Shown here piece after piece: positions 63,736 to 64,000 of a DNA stretch of 64,000 bases (position 1 is its first letter; every line of letters begins with the position of its first letter). The translations under genes and the position numbers were made by a program. The stretch is taken from the NCBI GenBank assembly GCA_963680875.1, contig OY804582.1, forward strand, positions 49,990,646 to 50,054,645. The letters run 5' to 3'. This DNA comes from Bathymodiolus brooksi (Eukaryota; Mollusca; Bivalvia; Mytilida; Modiolidae). The notes beneath the pieces are model-generated. The model was given only the letters and a program-made list of their open reading frames with translations, was not told where the DNA came from and searched no databases.

Positions 63736-64000
63736 AAGTTTATCACATCGTATGAGTTTACCAGTCGCCTCACTAATGCAGACAGCTGTCAGTCTAAGTT
63801 TATCACATCGTGTCAATTTACCAGTCACCTCACTAATACAGACAGCTGTAAGTCTAAGTTTATCACATCTTGTCACTTTACCGGTGACCTCACTAATGCA
63901 GACAGCTGTCAGTCTAAGTTTATCACATCGTGTCAATTTACCAGTCACCTCACTAATACAGACAGCTGTAAGTCTAAGTTTATCACATCTTGTCACTTTA
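63736..64000. repeat. S-block S18 (cut by window end)
   Basis: TATGAG...GTCGCC followed by two 120-bp dimers (GTAAGT at 63,848 and 63,968), then the window ends inside the second dimer. It is the partner of the start of S16. Confidence 0.9.

Larger units (their letters stand above)
1..64000. repeat. 60-bp satellite array filling the whole window
   Basis: Every stretch read is a head-to-tail copy of a monomer of about 60 bp, all in the same orientation, with no interruption. Shared motifs in each copy are TTATCAC near the start, TGTCA, a GGTNACC-like site, CACTAAT, and the palindrome GACAGCTGTC near the end. Length variants are 60 bp (commonest), 61 bp (extra T giving CTTAAG), 65/66 bp (TAATG duplication), 61 bp by an ATTCGTG insertion, and 59 bp (single-base deletion). 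About 1,060 monomers fit the window. Both edges fall inside the array, so its true length is unknown. The family is not one I recognise. A eukaryotic satellite is the best reading; a chromosomal location cannot be assigned from sequence alone. Confidence 0.98.
61201..64000. repeat. 3,981-bp HOR, copy 2 (cut by window end)
   Basis: The first 2.8 kb of a second copy, at an offset of 3,981. It shares the private CAGTTTTAAG change (near 63,733, matching 59,752). It lacks the TCTAAATTT and CACTCTAATG changes of copy 1. It has CAGCTATCAG near 61,797. Confidence 0.88.

Noticed and set aside
1..64000. CRISPR array
   Set aside because: The period is regular, but there are no unique spacers. The whole 60 bp is conserved from unit to unit, and no cas genes are present.
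1..64000. Transposable element, LTR, terminal inverted repeat or insertion sequence
   Set aside because: No break in monomer periodicity, no target-site duplication, no inverted terminal sequence and no transposase or reverse-transcriptase-like translation.
1..64000. Telomere repeat, rRNA, tRNA or other structured RNA gene
   Set aside because: No TTAGGG-like runs and no tRNA- or rRNA-like conserved segments. All sequence is accounted for by satellite monomers.
1..64000. Species assignment
   Set aside because: The monomer is not one I can place. CpG decay suggests a methylating eukaryote, but nothing narrows it further.

Overview
The whole 64,000-base window is one uninterrupted, head-to-tail tandem array of a satellite monomer of about 60 bp (roughly 1,060 monomers, about 45% GC in the consensus). 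I see no gene, RNA gene, transposon, telomere repeat, CRISPR array, inversion or unique sequence. Both ends are cut inside the array. An array this long, with several levels of higher-order repeat (HOR), points to a eukaryotic satellite locus (centromeric, pericentromeric, subtelomeric or other heterochromatin). I do not recognise the monomer and cannot name the species. The two CpG sites of the monomer have mostly decayed to TpG or CpA, which suggests a genome with CpG methylation.

Monomer. Key motifs on a 60-bp scale are TTATCA (4-9), ATCGTG (11-16), TGTCAG (15-20), ACCGGT (24-29), GGTNACC (27-33), CTCACTAATGCAG (33-45), the palindrome GACAGCTGTC (45-54) and GTCTA (56-60). A 61-bp form has one extra T near its end, which creates CTTAAG at the junction with the next monomer. 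Rare forms carry a 5-bp TAATG duplication, a 1-bp insertion (ATTCGTG) or a 1-bp deletion.

Layout. Two block types alternate. D-blocks are dense in 61-bp monomers. They are built from six-monomer, 362-bp subunits that form 1,086-, 1,448- and 2,172-bp periods. S-blocks are sparse in 61-bp monomers and carry the TAATG, GACGACTGTC, TTATCCCATC, ATTCGTG and TCTACGTTT marker monomers. Larger duplications are laid over these: a superrepeat of about 15.3-15.8 kb (1-11,530 against 15,758-26,866); a 4.3/4.5-kb pair inside its first copy; three 6,880-bp-type units (25,129-48,302), the middle one enlarged by exactly 2,534 bp; three tandem 2,597-bp units (46,190-53,980); a 2,172-bp pair (about 53,760-58,103); and a 3,981-bp duplication (57,220 to the window end).

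The copies are almost identical and every junction I examined keeps the monomer register. This fits recent amplification by unequal homologous exchange or gene conversion. A long-read assembly artefact must also be excluded. The many apparent open reading frames arise because 60 is a multiple of three and the stop-free frames repeat. They are not supported as genes. I found no evidence of a new functional system. What is worth attention is the nested HOR architecture and the recombination history it records.
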